Assembly (NCBI GenBank): GCA_003427395.1
Contig: BFEA01000189.1
Coordinates: forward strand, 111,666-175,665
From: Chara braunii
Lineage: Eukaryota; Streptophyta; Charophyceae; Charales; Characeae
DNA length: 64,000 bases
Direction of reading: 5' to 3'
The position numbers and the translations under genes are program-made. Position 1 is the stretch's first letter. Each line of letters begins with the position of its first letter. Positions 21,997 to 33,435 of this stretch are shown in pieces. The notes below the pieces were generated by a model. The model was given only the letters and a program-made list of their open reading frames with translations, was not told the origin of the DNA and searched no databases.

Positions 21997-23183
21997 AATG
22001 TGCCCCCCCCCCACGATGGCCGCCTGCGCCCTAGACACACTCTGATGTGGGACAGGGTAAGATGTAAGAATTGACAGGTGGGTGAGACACTCCCCTTCTC
22101 TATAATGAAGACTTCTCTGAGGTCTCCTACGTAAATCACCAGTTTACTTCCCAGAACTGTTTTCAAAGTTGCAGCTTGCATGCTGCCGCAACTTTTGCGG
22201 CTCGACCACTGGAGCAAAATGGCTGGTGGCGCCAGCCAAAAGGAGGCCCTTGCCGGCTCTTTTTTTTTGGCCATGCACCTCGTTTCCAGTCTTGGAGAAA
22301 AGCGCCTCTCGGAAGTACTGGCGGTCTAATGCCTACTGCCCACCGTGCCATCCATTGGCAGATCTTACACAGGTCTCTGCCAACCCCAGAGTTGATTGTG
22401 TCAAGGTCCGATGTAGAACACTAAGAGGTGCTGTCCCCAATATACTCTTACTGTGGCCACACGTCAAATGCAGCATGGTGACGTTACTTCCCTAAGGCAG
22501 TATAAATATAGAGGTCCTGGGATGCAGCGTTCAATGCACTAACAGGGCACCCCTTCAGCTGGAACATTAAGCTGATCCTCCTGGGTCGCCCAAGGGACCA
22601 CCCACTGTCATGGGGCCCCTTTGACTCTTTGAGCAGAACCTGTTCGAACGTACCAGGCTGAGGATTCTCATGGTTATTTGGAGGGGTAGGACATCCAGTT
22701 CCCCCAAAAGTATGCCTCAGTCTAACCCCCTGCCCTTATCTGCCTCCGCTGGGAAATGATGCCAGCCCATACATCACTCCCAGCCCCAGACTCGAGCATA
22801 CCCCAACATCTGCACCCACTCCCTATAGGCCGTTCACCTCCCTCTTTGTGAAGCCCTTGCAGAGTAGAGCTCCCCTTGACTGACCTTCCTTTCAAATCTC
22901 CATGTGAGTAATTAGTTAACCCATGAGGGAGAGAAACAGAATGGGAAATTTTCAGACAACCGGGTAATGATGATGGTAGTGATGGCCGTAGTCGTGATGA
23001 GAATGCCAACAATGATTACGTTGATGTTGATGACAGCGAACTAGCGCCCTGAAGAGAAGCAACCACGATGAAGATGATAATGGCGAACAGCACCCTAAGA
23101 AGAACAGGAGTCTGTCCTGGAGGTACAACCACAGCCAAGATAGGCACACTTACAGCAAACTCTTATAAAGGTCTCAGCTGATG
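21997..23183. other. no gene seen
   Basis: Short frames only. A near-palindrome GGCTGGTGGCGCCAGCC at about 22220 has a relative at about 24357 (TGGCTGGGGCGCCACCAGCC). The segment GATAATGGCGAACAGCACCC near 23078 recurs diverged at 23417, across the gap. Confidence 0.4.
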
Positions 23184-23217
23184 CTGTCTCTTATACACAT
23201 CTAGATGTGTATAAGAG
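23184..23217. other. Nextera mate-pair junction adapter (assembly artefact)
   Basis: CTGTCTCTTATACACATCT immediately followed by AGATGTGTATAAGAG, then Ns. These are the two halves of the Tn5 mosaic-end junction adapter used in mate-pair libraries, so this is not genomic sequence and the sequence beside it may be chimeric. Confidence 0.97.
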
Positions 23218-23316
23218 NNNNNNNNNNNNNNNNNNNNNNNNNNNNNNNNNNNNNNNNNNNNNNNNNNNNNNNNNNNNNNNNNNNNNNNNNNNNNNNNNNN
23301 NNNNNNNNNNNNNNNN
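23218..23316. other. assembly gap (99 N)
   Basis: Run of N directly after the adapter. Confidence 0.99.
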
Positions 23317-23318
23317 AA

Positions 23319-23359
<41 letters not shown>

Positions 23360-23360
23360 A
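23317..23360. repeat. (GAAA)n microsatellite beside the gap
   Basis: About ten tandem GAAA units at the right edge of the N gap; probably part of the reason the assembly stopped here. Confidence 0.9.
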
Positions 23361-23635
23361 TCAGTTATCCTGCCAATGGCAAGCAGCACCCCGTGCTAAA
23401 ACAGGTTGAAGGTTGATGATGGCGAACAACGCCCTAAGAAGAATCAGTGATGCTGTCAATGGCAAGCGGCTAAACAGCTTTACGCAAATGACCACAGAGA
23501 TGATGAAGGTGAAGCCCTTAAATAATGAAGAGTATTGAAGATGAATTAGAAGGACCAGAACGTGAAGACGATGGCGAAACCGCTGTGAAGAGCGATTGAA
23601 TTTAGAACACCTATTTCTATGGTGCCCTGAAAACA

Positions 23636-23800
23636 GGGTCAACACTCGTCAGAACAAACTCTTGAAATAGTCAAGAGTTGTGGTCGCTCCACTAACTCTT
23701 GAAAAATACTCTTGAAGATTTGTTTCAACTTTCAAGAGCTATCAGACCGAACTCCAGAAACACGCTCTTGAACTTTCAAGAGAGCTAGGCTGCAACATTG
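23636..23800. repeat. MITE-like relic with TTCAAGAG inverted repeats
   Basis: Contains the perfect inverted pair AACTCTTGA / TCAAGAGTT (23658-23682) and further copies of CTCTTGAA and TTCAAGAG. The block GGTCGCTCCACTAACTCTTG resembles the GGGCCTCGCTCCACTACTC ends of the MITE family seen elsewhere here, and 32610-32845 is a relative. Confidence 0.5.
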
Positions 23801-24189
23801 GAATCTTTCAGGGTGCTTGCAAGAACCCTTGGTGGAGCCTCGATTTTCTAGAGTGAGCCTGGAATCCCAGCGGACAAACCATTGGTTTCGTAGTCCTGGA
23901 GTGATGTCCAATAGTGCTTGCGAAGTTCAGGAGAGCCACCTTCTAGAGTAAGTGCAGCCATGCATGGATTTCAAGATTTATTTTCCCTCTGACAGCTCTG
24001 GGCGTACTTGTTGCAATTTTTTTGACGAATCCAGAGTGGTGTAGCGAGGCCCACTATCACTTGCTGCACATGGTACCTGGGATGCTGCGGACTGCCCCCC
24101 AAAAACATATAAATTGCACTAGTATGATATGCCTAGCGTAGGCTTTTGTACAATGTTGAAATATATTTATTTCACCATCCTGTCATCTA

Positions 24190-24263
24190 GCTCATATAGC
24201 TCAGTTGGTTAGAGCACCCGTTTAGTAAGCGGGAGGTCCTGAGTTCAACTCTCAGTGTGAGCA
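24190..24263 (+). tRNA. tRNA-Thr (anticodon AGU)
   Basis: A complete 74-base cloverleaf can be drawn by hand. The acceptor stem GCTCATA pairs with TGTGAGC (one G-U pair), with discriminator A. The D arm is GCTC/GAGC. The anticodon stem CCCGT/GCGGG has the loop TTAGTAA, giving anticodon AGT (reads ACU, Thr). The T arm is CTGAG/CTCAG with a 7-base loop TTCAACT. There is no intron and no encoded CCA. A T4 run lies about 5 bases downstream. Unlike the tRNA-like SINE heads in this window, all four stems are intact. Confidence 0.88.
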
Positions 24264-24652
24264 ATGTGGTTTTAAGTATGTGGCTTTCGCGAGAAGTATC
24301 TGTTTGCTGTTATGCATTTGTACTCAGCTTTGTCGACCGCTTACACAATCAAAATGGCTGGGGCGCCACCAGCCAAAACAAAGAAAAAGTGCACCTGTGG
24401 CAGTTATGTCCCTTTTTTTTGGTTTGTTTCACTCGTTGAGAGTCGGGGGTTCAGCACCCGCTACTTTGGCTTATGTATGGAGCTGTCTGATGCTATGGAA
24501 TTGTCAGATCATCATGAGGTACCTACTTGCACCACGCCTAGCATCTTTCTTTTCCACCTTTTTCTCACCATTCCTCCACTCACGGTTGCGCAACTGTCTA
24601 CCCGATTGGATTGAGATAGATATTTCAATGGAATCAGGCATTTACCGACGTA

Positions 24653-24764
24653 GGGCTTCTCCGCACCACTCGCCGAATGTGCAAAATGAGAGTGAACCTT
24701 TCCCTAGCACGGGGAGAGATACATCGTCGTAAATTGTCTTTTGTGCATTTGGTGAGTGCTGCGG
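24653..24764. repeat. short MITE (GGGCCTCGC family), about 112 bp
   Basis: Left end GGGCTTCTCCGCACCACTCG and right end GGTGAGTGCTGCGG are inverted. The interior has GAATGTGCAAAATGAGAGTG and its inverted counterpart TTTTGTGCATTTGGTG. Relatives start at 37814, 43536 and 46015. Confidence 0.6.
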
Positions 24765-25114
24765 TTTTTTGGGGGGCGGGGGTTCCCCTGTGTCCGGCCA
24801 GCAAATCACAAGTCCTGGACTAGGGCGCGCCCACAGAAAGCCACCGCACCGTTCATGAAAGTGTCGTGCCTTGCAGGCCTGTGGAGTCACAATTCTCTTT
24901 TTCATTCTTTTTTTTTTTTTTCCCCCTCTCTCTTTTTCGTTCTGTTTGGGGCGGCTCCGACTTTCTCGACTGAAAAGGACTTCTTCGAAAGTCATATAGT
25001 GTGGGATCATCCCCTTACTCATCTTAGCCTTTTTGTGTTTTCCCGCTAACATCATAATGGCAGGCCTGCAATCTCGAGGATGGTAAGAGCATCACTCGGA
25101 TTGTTTGTCAAACT
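24765..25114. other. no gene seen
   Basis: Noncoding; includes a T-rich run at 24908-24923. No domain in any frame. Confidence 0.4.
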
Positions 25115-25116
25115 TT

Positions 25117-25302
25117 GTTTGTTTGTTTGTTTGTTTGTTTGTTTGTTTGTTTTTTGTTTTTTTGTTTTTTTGTTGAACTTCGCATGTGGGAAAACCTACT
25201 TAACGAGGTGATAAGAGCATCCCCGGTAAGTAGGCCCCTGCTTCGAAGGCTCCATTTATTGGTGGGGAGCTGCACCTGCTGGAAATCGGGTCCAGCGTCC
25301 CT
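25117..25302 (-). mobile_element. S1 short retroelement, copy i
   Basis: A (TTTG)n / T-rich tail at 25117-25172, the subdomain GGTGATAAGAGCATCCCC near 25208, then the full core GGCTCCATTTATTGGTGGGG at 25249 to GCGTCCC at 25300. A second partial core (GCTGGAAATCGGGTCCAGCG) follows at 25326, so the 5' end is locally duplicated. Confidence 0.7.
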
Positions 25303-25924
25303 GTACAAGATATGATGTGTATGAGCTGGAAATCGGGTCCAGCGTCCCTATTCAGCGATGTGAGGAAATATCATTGTGATGTGTATAAGCTGGAAGCCTC
25401 CCTATCATGTGTTCACACCTACGTCTCAGAAAACAGCCGGGCATTGATTACTTCCCTGTGTAAGGGAAGGATTGAACTCCAACTGTGATGTTCTCTAATT
25501 ACCTTGTAGGGTGACATGGCACATTTCCGTACCTCCAAGTATAGTATGTTGCACACGTGTAAAAATCCACGCGAAAATGTAAAAAAAGGTAACCACATAT
25601 GTAGAATCGGGGGAATCGGAAATTACTTCAGGAGACAGCCATCCTGACGACTCTCTCAACCCTTACCCAACCCGCCCGCTGAGACAGCCCATGCCCCCTC
25701 AGCTGTAATCAATAGGGGGCAATCAACCACCCAATCCCCTTGGGGGGGCAATCAATCACCCAATCCCCTTACGAGGCCAAACATCGGAGCATGGGCGAAA
25801 GCAATACCATGCCGACCTCGCGGGGAGAAAAAAAGAATCTCGCCCAAACCTCCGCAGATTCCAACCGACCTGCCTCCAGGCTGACAAAGATCGACCGTTG
25901 CCGCCATAACAGACGACTCTGACC
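25303..25924. other. no gene seen; short duplications
   Basis: Contains GGCAATCAACCACCCAATCC and a near-identical copy 31 bases later (25717-25768). The segment GGCATTGATTACTTCCCTG at 25440 recurs at 28393 with matching flanks. Confidence 0.4.
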
Positions 25925-25989
25925 TTAGTGCTGGTGTCTGCGATCACCATCGCCAGCCTGTCTGCCTCCCCACCCTCCACACTCGAGAT

Positions 25990-26064
<75 letters not shown>

Positions 26065-26141
26065 CTTGATTGTACTGTCTGCCTCNCGTGAAGTCGTTGT
26101 CGTTGTTGTTGTTGATGTTGTCATTGTTGTCGTTGTTGTCG

Positions 26142-26224
<83 letters not shown>

Positions 26225-26839
26225 GNTGTTGTCCTTGATTGTAGTGAATGTTGTAATCGCCAGGGCTGTCCGATCTGCCTCCTCAATCGCTACGTGCGAA
26301 CCGCCGGCCGGCATGAGTGTTCTCCCTACAATCCGTCCAGTGAGCAACCCCCCATCCCGCTCATCCAACCCGGAGGACCAAGCCTCCATTAATTCACACG
26401 CATCCTGACCCTTGCGAAAAAGGGCTTTGCAGGCCGCCAGCTCAGCCTCCGCCCTCCGCCAATCAATGTAAGGTTCAAGCCCGGGATCTAGCCTCTCCTC
26501 CAGCTCCTCCAGCTCGGTGACTATATCTAACATGAGTTGTGAGCGGTGATCCACCCACTCGGCCAGGGGGACCGCACCCCCTTTAATTGGCCGCAGCTCC
26601 TGAGATCGCTGAGTCAGCTGACGCACCGTCTCGTGCAGCTGCTGATGGGCCTCCGCCAAGATGTCAAGCCACACCGCCGCGTCTCGTTGTAGTATCCCCT
26701 CCGACTCCATCGTGCCTCTAATGAAGATAATCAATAACTTGGCCGGCACTTCCCCTGTACACGCGTCGTCCTCCTTCGAAACAGCCACGTCATGCACGAC
26801 CACACTGCTACGTGTCGGGCGCGTCCACAGGCCCAGCAA
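25925..26839 (-). CDS. hypothetical protein with Asn/Gln repeat tail
   Basis: An open minus-strand frame of 304 residues that I do not recognise. Residues ~40-170 are acidic and heptad-like (LAEAHQQLHETVRQLTQ, VTELEELEERLD), suggesting a coiled coil. The C-terminal half is Asn and Gln runs encoded by a GTT microsatellite, with two ambiguous bases at 26085 and 26225 that hide the true frame. The non-repeat ~200 codons have no stop, which is longer than chance in this GC content, but there is no start context, intron evidence or homologue I can name. It could be a gag-like piece of a retroelement or a shadow. Confidence 0.35.
25987..26225. repeat. (GTT)n microsatellite, interrupted
   Basis: Two long GTT blocks (25990-26063 and about 26095-26230) separated by a short non-repeat spacer (TGATTGTACTGTCTGCCTC). 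The flanking TCTTGATTGTA / CCTTGATTGTAGTGAATG words recur at the ends of both blocks, so the whole block may have duplicated. Confidence 0.9.
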
Positions 26840-28899
26840 CCTGGGAGAGAACCTCCGCAGGTGCTGGTTGAGCCAGGTGCAACCGAGCCTCGTTGGTTGG
26901 CTGGCGCAGGCTGCTAGCGCTAGCGCTCAATTGTTTGTTTGTTTTTCCTTTGAAACTTTGGCAATCAGCTACAGTGGAAGCCCTGGGTCGAAATGGAAAG
27001 ACAATGGGAACGCTTGCCACAAGAACACTTTACCATTCCCTTCCAGCCCACTAATTTTGTCCTTGTCCAGTGACCAAGTGTAGGGAAAGAGAGATAGTAA
27101 CCACAGGTTCCGTGGCTACTTCTAAGAGCGGAAGGAACTGATTCTGAGTGTTCTGCTTCGTCCCAATCTCTCAGCAAGTAACCCCTTTTTGACTGAGTCT
27201 TGGATCCCGGTGCTATCTCCTATGCTTGATCCCCACTTCATGCAGGCAAACGCACCTCCCGTTCCCCAACCCCCACCCCTAGTTTGTATAACCAGACCTG
27301 TGACTGTAGTTCCCCCAACCATCCCCGACACCCCCTGATCACCAAACGCCCACCCTGCCAACCCCTAGCCCCCCCCCACACACACAAACAACTCCCCTGC
27401 AGCTCGCTGGGCAAGCAAGGATCCCCCTAGTGGAATATGGATGCAGGATCGACAGACGAGCCAGGAGGAGCAGCAAAAGGGAGTTCGGCCCACTGGAAAG
27501 ACAACAGAAAACCAGAGGAGTGGGATCAAACCAAGGGCAACAATCAAGCGGGAGGAAACAAGGAAGGACTGAGGAATCTGGCATTGGGACCTGGCCACAG
27601 CAGAATCCATTGCAGCAGCTAAACAATCGCACCCACTCTCATGTCCCAAGCACATATTAGAACACAAAAGCAGCCGCCACGGGTGGCCGACAGCATCCAC
27701 TCTGCGCCCACTCTGCACTCTGCATCCACTGAGCACAGTATAGTTAGGTAACACAAGCCATGCATGTGCACCTAGTTTAATTTGCTCCTCTGACAGCACA
27801 TAGAATAGCAGCAGACAGGTTAGAGAATAGGGTATTCAACACACACACACACACTCACACACACACACCACACACACAGAGTGGGGAACCATGTACTTTC
27901 TATTTAATGCTCATTTTTTTGGTTTATGGATGGTTTGTGATGGTATATACAATGGAGTGAGAGAGAGGGTTTGGGGTTCTTCACAACACACGTTCCTGTT
28001 TTTTTGTTCTTTTTTTTTTTATACCCTATCCATCTGATTTCTGTATTTATACAACAATCCTGAAAACCCTAACAAGATGTGATGTATGTATGATGTATAT
28101 GATGTATGTGATGTATGTGTTCTCTGTCTATCAGCATCTAAACATGAAACCCTAACAATGATGTGATGTGAATGATCATTTATGAGTCAGGACTAAGCAC
28201 GAATCTGTATTGGTGATGTAATATGTGTGATGTGGACAACATGTCCAGCATCCTTTATGCAATAACCCAAAACTCTAAGAAAGGGACGATGTGTGTAAAC
28301 TTTATCAATGATGTAATCCGTGTAATCTAGACAGCAAAAGCAGCTTCCATTATGCAAAACCATGTGGGACTGTCCCTATACCCATTGTCCAAAGAAAGTT
28401 GGGGCATTGATTACTTCCCTGCGCAAGGAAAGGATTGACCGCCTGCAAACTAATCCCTAACCAGCCCACCTCCCTCCCACGGGGCAATCAACACTCCGAG
28501 GTTGATTGATATTGCGGGTCGGGCAACATCAATGAACGTCGACTAGCCTACTCCAATCATGAGCCAGACAACGAGGATGAAGGGGGGGAAGGGGGGGGAT
28601 TTGATAATCCTCTTATCTGTGTCAAACCCATTCTCCACCACGTCAGCATGCGTCTTATTTCCCATCGTGATGATGTGCTCTGCCCCGCTGTTGACGTGGT
28701 CGTCACTGCCGCCGTCATCGCCGTTGCCGCCATCATCTTTATTGTTGTTGTTGTCATCCCCAATCCCCACCACGTCCGCTTGCGGCATCACTCCCATCGT
28801 GGCAATGATGACCTGAGATGCCCGAACACCGCTCTCAACCCTGCTGTCACTGTGGACGTCTTTGTTGTTGTCGTCGTTGATGTTGATCTGGATAATGCA
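26840..28899. other. gene-poor stretch
   Basis: No supported gene. It holds a (CA)n tract at 27838-27878, GATGTATG repeats near 28077-28120, and a minus-strand Asp/Asn-rich frame (28543-28974) with two similar blocks (MGNKTHADVVENG and MGVMPQADVVGIG) that looks like repeat-derived low complexity. The copy of GGCATTGATTACTTCCCTG is at 28393. Confidence 0.4.
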
Positions 28900-30330
28900 A
28901 TACTTTAATTTTCTATAACAATCACTTGAGCATGTATACAATTTATAAATAAGTTCGACATAAATCATATTCATATATATTTTTTAAGGAATATTAATAA
29001 ATTTATTTAAATGGCATGGAAAAAAGACAGTTATTTGACAACCTATATGAGAATAAATGTCTTAAACATGTATAATTTTATATTGCCTGAGTCTGTAGGG
29101 ACTTGATAGAGTTACAATACCTTCTCGTATTTTTTTAACACTAAAATAAAAAAGAAAACAAAATGAATTGGGTTTCTAACTTTCCAGCATGTATAATCAT
29201 AATGAAAAAAATTAAAGCGATGCTTCAATTTTTTTTTTATAAAGTATAATTATAATGATTAATATTTCTCTAGTTCGCGAGCCTACGATGTTTGTGTTTT
29301 TTCGAGTATATTATATGGGTTTGAATTTGAGAAATTGATCATTAAAATTTGCATTAAAAAAAAAAAAAAAAAATCGTAATGATTTTTATTCCACTATAAC
29401 AATTTATTTTTATGACAATATTTTTTTTTTCAAGTATTAAAGTTGTATTTTTCTTTTACTAATTCATCTTTGTTTATGTTAGGCATTTTTAATTTAGTTT
29501 TGTTCTTGTTCCATTTTGTCACAATGAATTGAGGTTATGTAGTATGCAATGTTTGACAATCATTTCTTCAAATGATTTATTGATTCATTGTAAACTTTGT
29601 CAATTAACAAATAAGTGAGAATGTGAAACATATTGCTTAAGTAGAATGTATACCTAGTTATGCATAATACTTAACGTGAGAATTACAACTATCATAATCC
29701 ATTTTTAGAGATTTGATTTTCAATTAAGAGTCATAATAATGTACCTAACGAAACATTTGCCAAGACTGTTTACAACCAAAATCATCAAAATATGAATGTG
29801 AGGGCGTAAACATATCTTGATTGTTATCAACCTTTTCGTGTGACTCCACATATAAATTGAGGGTTTTCATAAAAGTTATCTTCTTCACTCACAGTCTGAT
29901 GTAGTCTAGACCCTGTATGGGTGAAATTCATATTATTTCAACGATTGGATTATCATCATTCAATATAACGAGTAATAAAATCATAATTTTTTATTGTGTT
30001 GTTTGAATCCAGATGCATTGAGACGGACGTAACAAAACAAATTACCTAGGTCAATCAAGTCAATCATGATACCTCGAGGTCGTGACCTTTTTTTTTTAAG
30101 CAGTTGTGGTAAGAGATTCTATATGTTTCTTGGATAAGTTCATTGCTGTTTTTTCTAGATTACACCCTTAAAAAAAAAAATCCTACCTGTGGTGCTTAGT
30201 TGGTGCTCAGTTGCATAGGTATACGTACGTATAGATAGTTGTTTTAATTGACATTTATAAGTTCTGTGTTTTAGGCAAGCATACACTTACTTTTGGTTTA
30301 CAGTTAACTGCGGCTAGATTCAAGCTTGGT
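28900..30330. other. AT-rich block without open frames
   Basis: About 1.4 kb much richer in A and T than its surroundings, with many A/T homopolymers and no frame of 60 codons. I see no organelle gene, centromere-like tandem or other identity. It could be an old non-coding insertion or a matrix-attachment-like region. Confidence 0.5.
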
Positions 30331-30367
30331 CAGAGTGCCTTGCTCAACTTACCCATTGCAGTATATT

Positions 30368-30700
30368 GGCCTCGCCACGACAATGTCGAAAATGCACGAT
30401 TTTCGACGGTTGTCAGTAAAATTTTGATAAGTACACTTTCGACATTTTACTCTCTCTTCGCAACACAGGCTGTCAAAATTCGGATGTCGAAAGTGTACTT
30501 GTCACTGAAATTTGTCCAGCATTACAGACAGATGCATCCCAAACTCCGTCGTTGTGAGTATGGACAAATGCCGAAAAATGCGCTATTTTCAACCCCCCCG
30601 AGTTCGGTTGGTGAGTTTCGACATGCTGCAGGCGGGCGGTTTCAACTTCAAAAGGCCGGATGTCAAAACCGCTCATATGACATTTGTCGAACCACTTTCT
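30368..30700. repeat. MITE relic (GGGCCTCGC family, TGTCGAAA subtype)
   Basis: Begins GGCCTCGCCACGACAATGTC and contains repeated TGTCGAAA / TTTTCGAC words, as does the complete element at 37857-38265. The right end is unclear (GTCGAACCACTTTCTATCCG near 30690). Confidence 0.55.
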
Positions 30701-30759
30701 ATCCGCCTTACAACAACCACCTACTTGTCCAACCATTGCACAAAGAGGGTCGATGACCT

Positions 30760-31315
30760 TGCCCTCAAATAAATTAAGATCATCTACCTAAGCCTAGACT
30801 CTCCATGCGGCGTTGTCGGCCAATCCTATATTATGTTAAAAATCGGCGAGGTCGTGCAACAATTTAAAAATTGCCCGCATAGTTGATGCTTTAATGTTTT
30901 TTCTCACCTTCAAATAATCTGGAGCAGGGTAGGTACTAACCAGTAGAAGATAACTAGGAATTTCCGTGGAAACATAGAAAAACACTACCATTCGCAAGGG
31001 GAAATACATCTAAGTAGGTAATATGGATTTCAAATTTCAGGCAGAATGGGCTATTGAATATCTTGCCCGTAATCAGTATCAGTGAGTCGGTAATACCTAA
31101 ATCATGCACGAGTGTCTAAGCGGGATTCTATTCCGTCACTGCCACAACTATCGTACTATTCATCACAACTAGTACTATCGTGTTAACTACCGGTCCATTC
31201 AACTCTACTCCAGCCGTACGTGAAAGTTCAAATAACACGGATTAAACTTTTGGCACTTTCTTGCCAAGTACACTACATGACCACTCGGGTGTGAACTCAC
31301 TCAGGGTTATGCATC
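30760..31315. other. no gene seen
   Basis: Short frames only, no repeat family recognised. Confidence 0.35.
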
Positions 31316-31460
31316 ATCACCTCGTGTCTAACCGATTGCCAAACAAATTTGAATGTTTCATTACCAGTCTAACCCACATAGGCCAACTTTCCAGAGCTAT
31401 GCTACCTTCTAACCTGACATTTACAGGTTACCACTAGCGACCAACATTATTAATTTCAAT
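31316..31460 (+). pseudogene. Penelope-like RT fragment, plus strand
   Basis: Reading through 31320-31440 gives LPNKFECFITSLTHIGQLSR followed by AMLPSN. This matches the start of the minus-strand RT relic next to it (HIGQLSRGMLPTNQAFTDYH). The shared DNA forms an inverted repeat of about 42 bp with 32399-32441, so two fragments lie in opposite orientation. Confidence 0.5.
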
Positions 31461-31479
31461 CGTCACTTACAAAAATGAT

Positions 31480-32450
31480 AAAATGCTTTCACCGCTCTAG
31501 TGGACCAGGCCCGAACCAAAGAGGTAGGGTAAATTGTGTAAATACAAAATGTGACAAGAACACTAGTATACAGTCCCCTGTTGGGGTATCTACAGGGAAT
31601 CTTGATTCACCGTGTGAGTGCACCAAGCTATCAGATAGCCTCTTCCATGGCTCTTTGAGAGTACTGGTGCCTTTAGCAAATCTCACTAGGGCAGAGAAGA
31701 AGAGCGTCGGGGAGTAACCCCGGCGTAAAAGTTCTTGTTTCATGGCGAGAAGTGGGCGGACCAGTGAGCTGCCATTGTTCGCCAACTGTTGGATCCGATG
31801 AAGGCTTCCAATGATGGTTCCGATCTTTGTCTTCTTACCTGTGTAGGAGCTGAAGTCTTGATAGCATATGAAGACAAGTTGCTGCTCCAGTTCTTGGTAC
31901 TCATTTTTCACCTTGGGCTCCATAAAGAAATGGATGTTGCCCGTAGTAATTGTGATCTACACTCCTACGATTTCGATGGTATTAGATTCATCCTCCGTTC
32001 GGACGAGTGAAAGTTCACTCCTACAGCAACCATGAAAGTACTCCAGTATCTGCACAACTCTTTGCACATACTCACATACTTCTCCTTTGCTCTGTTGAAC
32101 GCAACCGCAAGTGATACACCGTCCACGAATCTCACGCCGTGCACTAGTTTTTGTCCTTACCCAGCGACTTCAAGAAATCCGCCTCAAATTTTGCACAGAG
32201 CAGACAAGCAAGTGGTGGGCTTGAATTGTTGCCAATTGGTACTCCGATTCGCTGTCTGAGGATCTTGCCCTTGCAGACAGTAAACGTGTGCTTCAGTCCG
32301 AACGTCACAAACTTCAATAGTAGTTGCAAGAAAATCTTCACGTAGTAAGTAATAATTGGAATTAATAATGTCGGCCCGTAGTGATAGTCTGTAAATGCCT
32401 GGTTAGTAGGTAGCATTCCTCTGGAAAGTTGGCCTATGTGGCTAACTCAC
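31480..32450 (-). pseudogene. Penelope-like reverse transcriptase relic
   Basis: The minus strand first gives GKILRQRIGVPIGNNSSPPL followed by ACLLCAKFE (about 32190-32290). It then gives RFVDGVSLAV near 32120-32147, then a thumb-like part (31489-31923) with YTGKKTKIGTIIGSLHRI and LLRRGYSP. The order QxxGxPxGxxxSPxLA, then (Y/F)VDD-like, then K-TK-G---G-L-RI fits Penelope-type RTs better than LINE RTs. The catalytic second Asp is Gly (FVDG), and stops and frameshifts separate the pieces, so it is dead. No GIY-YIG endonuclease is visible. Confidence 0.6.
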
Positions 32451-32457
32451 AATAATC

Positions 32458-32560
32458 TCAGATAGTCTTTTTCGTGGCTCTTTGAGAGTACTGGTGCCCT
32501 TAGCAAATATCGCTAGGGCAGAGAAGAAGAGCGTCGGAAGGTAACCCCACCCTGCTGAAG
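32458..32560 (-). pseudogene. second copy of the Penelope-like RT thumb segment
   Basis: Near-identical to 31634-31722, including CTCTTTGAGAGTACTGGTGC and GGGCAGAGAAGAAGAGCGTC. Adjacent to the main relic, indicating rearranged or multiple insertions. Confidence 0.6.
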
Positions 32561-32609
32561 GCAAACACTATAGAAAAGCAAGGGGCGCAGAAACTAGTGT
32601 GTGCCATAA

Positions 32610-32845
32610 GGCCTCGCTGCACTACTCTTGAATCTTGAGAAATCAAAAGGTCATCACCGCTGCACTAACTTTTGACGCCCCGTCCTGAAATTCCATTCAA
32701 GAGCTGTCAGATTCACTCTCGAAAACGTCGAGAGTGAGTCACGGTTGCACTAACTGTGGAAAAATGCTCTTGATCCGACTCTTCAAGAGGTGTCAGAAAC
32801 GGCCTTTCGGATGAGCTCTTGAAGTTTCCACAGTTTCAGCCTGCA
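32610..32845. repeat. MITE relic (GGGCCTCGC ends, TTCAAGAG subtype)
   Basis: Left end GGCCTCGCTGCACTACTCTT; interior with several CTCTTGAA / TTCAAGAG and CTCTCGA / TCGAGAG inverted words and repeated GGTTGCACTAACT-like blocks. Relative of 23636-23800. Confidence 0.55.
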
Positions 32846-33435
32846 GGGGCGTTTTTTTTTAAACTAGGTTAATCGGACCCTTCATGCGGTTTGCAAATTC
32901 GAGAGTTCGCCTCCAGTCTCGATGGACAAATTGTCACTACCCTGTCATGTAGTCTCTTTTCAGTTTCTCGAACTTCGGTCAGATAGTCAAGAATGCTCAC
33001 GAGAGTCGAGAGTCCGGAGTAAGTGTAGCGACGAAAGCACTTGATGCCAATCCAGGAGTCTGAGAGCACTAGACGTACTCTTGAATTTTTTCATGTGTCT
33101 AGCGTAGTGCAGAGGTCCAAGGAACTGCCTAAGGGGGAAGGTGGTTTTGTGGCTGTTTGGGGCTGGTATCAAGACGACGCGGATCAGAGCCGAGGTGGGT
33201 CGTTCCACCCTGTAACCTAACAGATGGGATTTTTCTGAGGTAGGTCGCGCTACCTCGTCACCTAGCAGATGGGGGTGTGAGGCCTTGAAGAGTCTTGATA
33301 TTGAGGAGGGAGGTCGATGCCGGTTTGAGGTTAGGATAGTTGAGTGTCAATCTACCTTGGTTTTGGTTTTGTTGCTTTCTCTCGGAAAAATGCCTTTATA
33401 GTGTTCAGATTTTGCTACTACCTATTACTACCTTT
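32846..33435. other. no gene recognised
   Basis: A minus-strand frame (32987-33208) reads LIRVVLIPAPNSHKTTFPLR and more without a domain I know. The words GGTCGCGCTACCTCGTCACCTAG and GGTCGTTCCACCCTGTAACCTAA (partial shown) near 33199 and 33242 form a diverged tandem pair. Confidence 0.35.

Noticed and set aside
25440-28420. LTR retrotransposon bounded by the repeated GGCATTGATTACTTCCCTG segments
   Set aside because: Similarity is limited to about 37 bases, with no primer-binding site, polypurine tract or pol domain between them.
28543-28974. 143-residue Asp/Asn-rich minus frame as a gene
   Set aside because: Low complexity with internal repeats, ends in a homopolymer-rich area, no recognisable domain.
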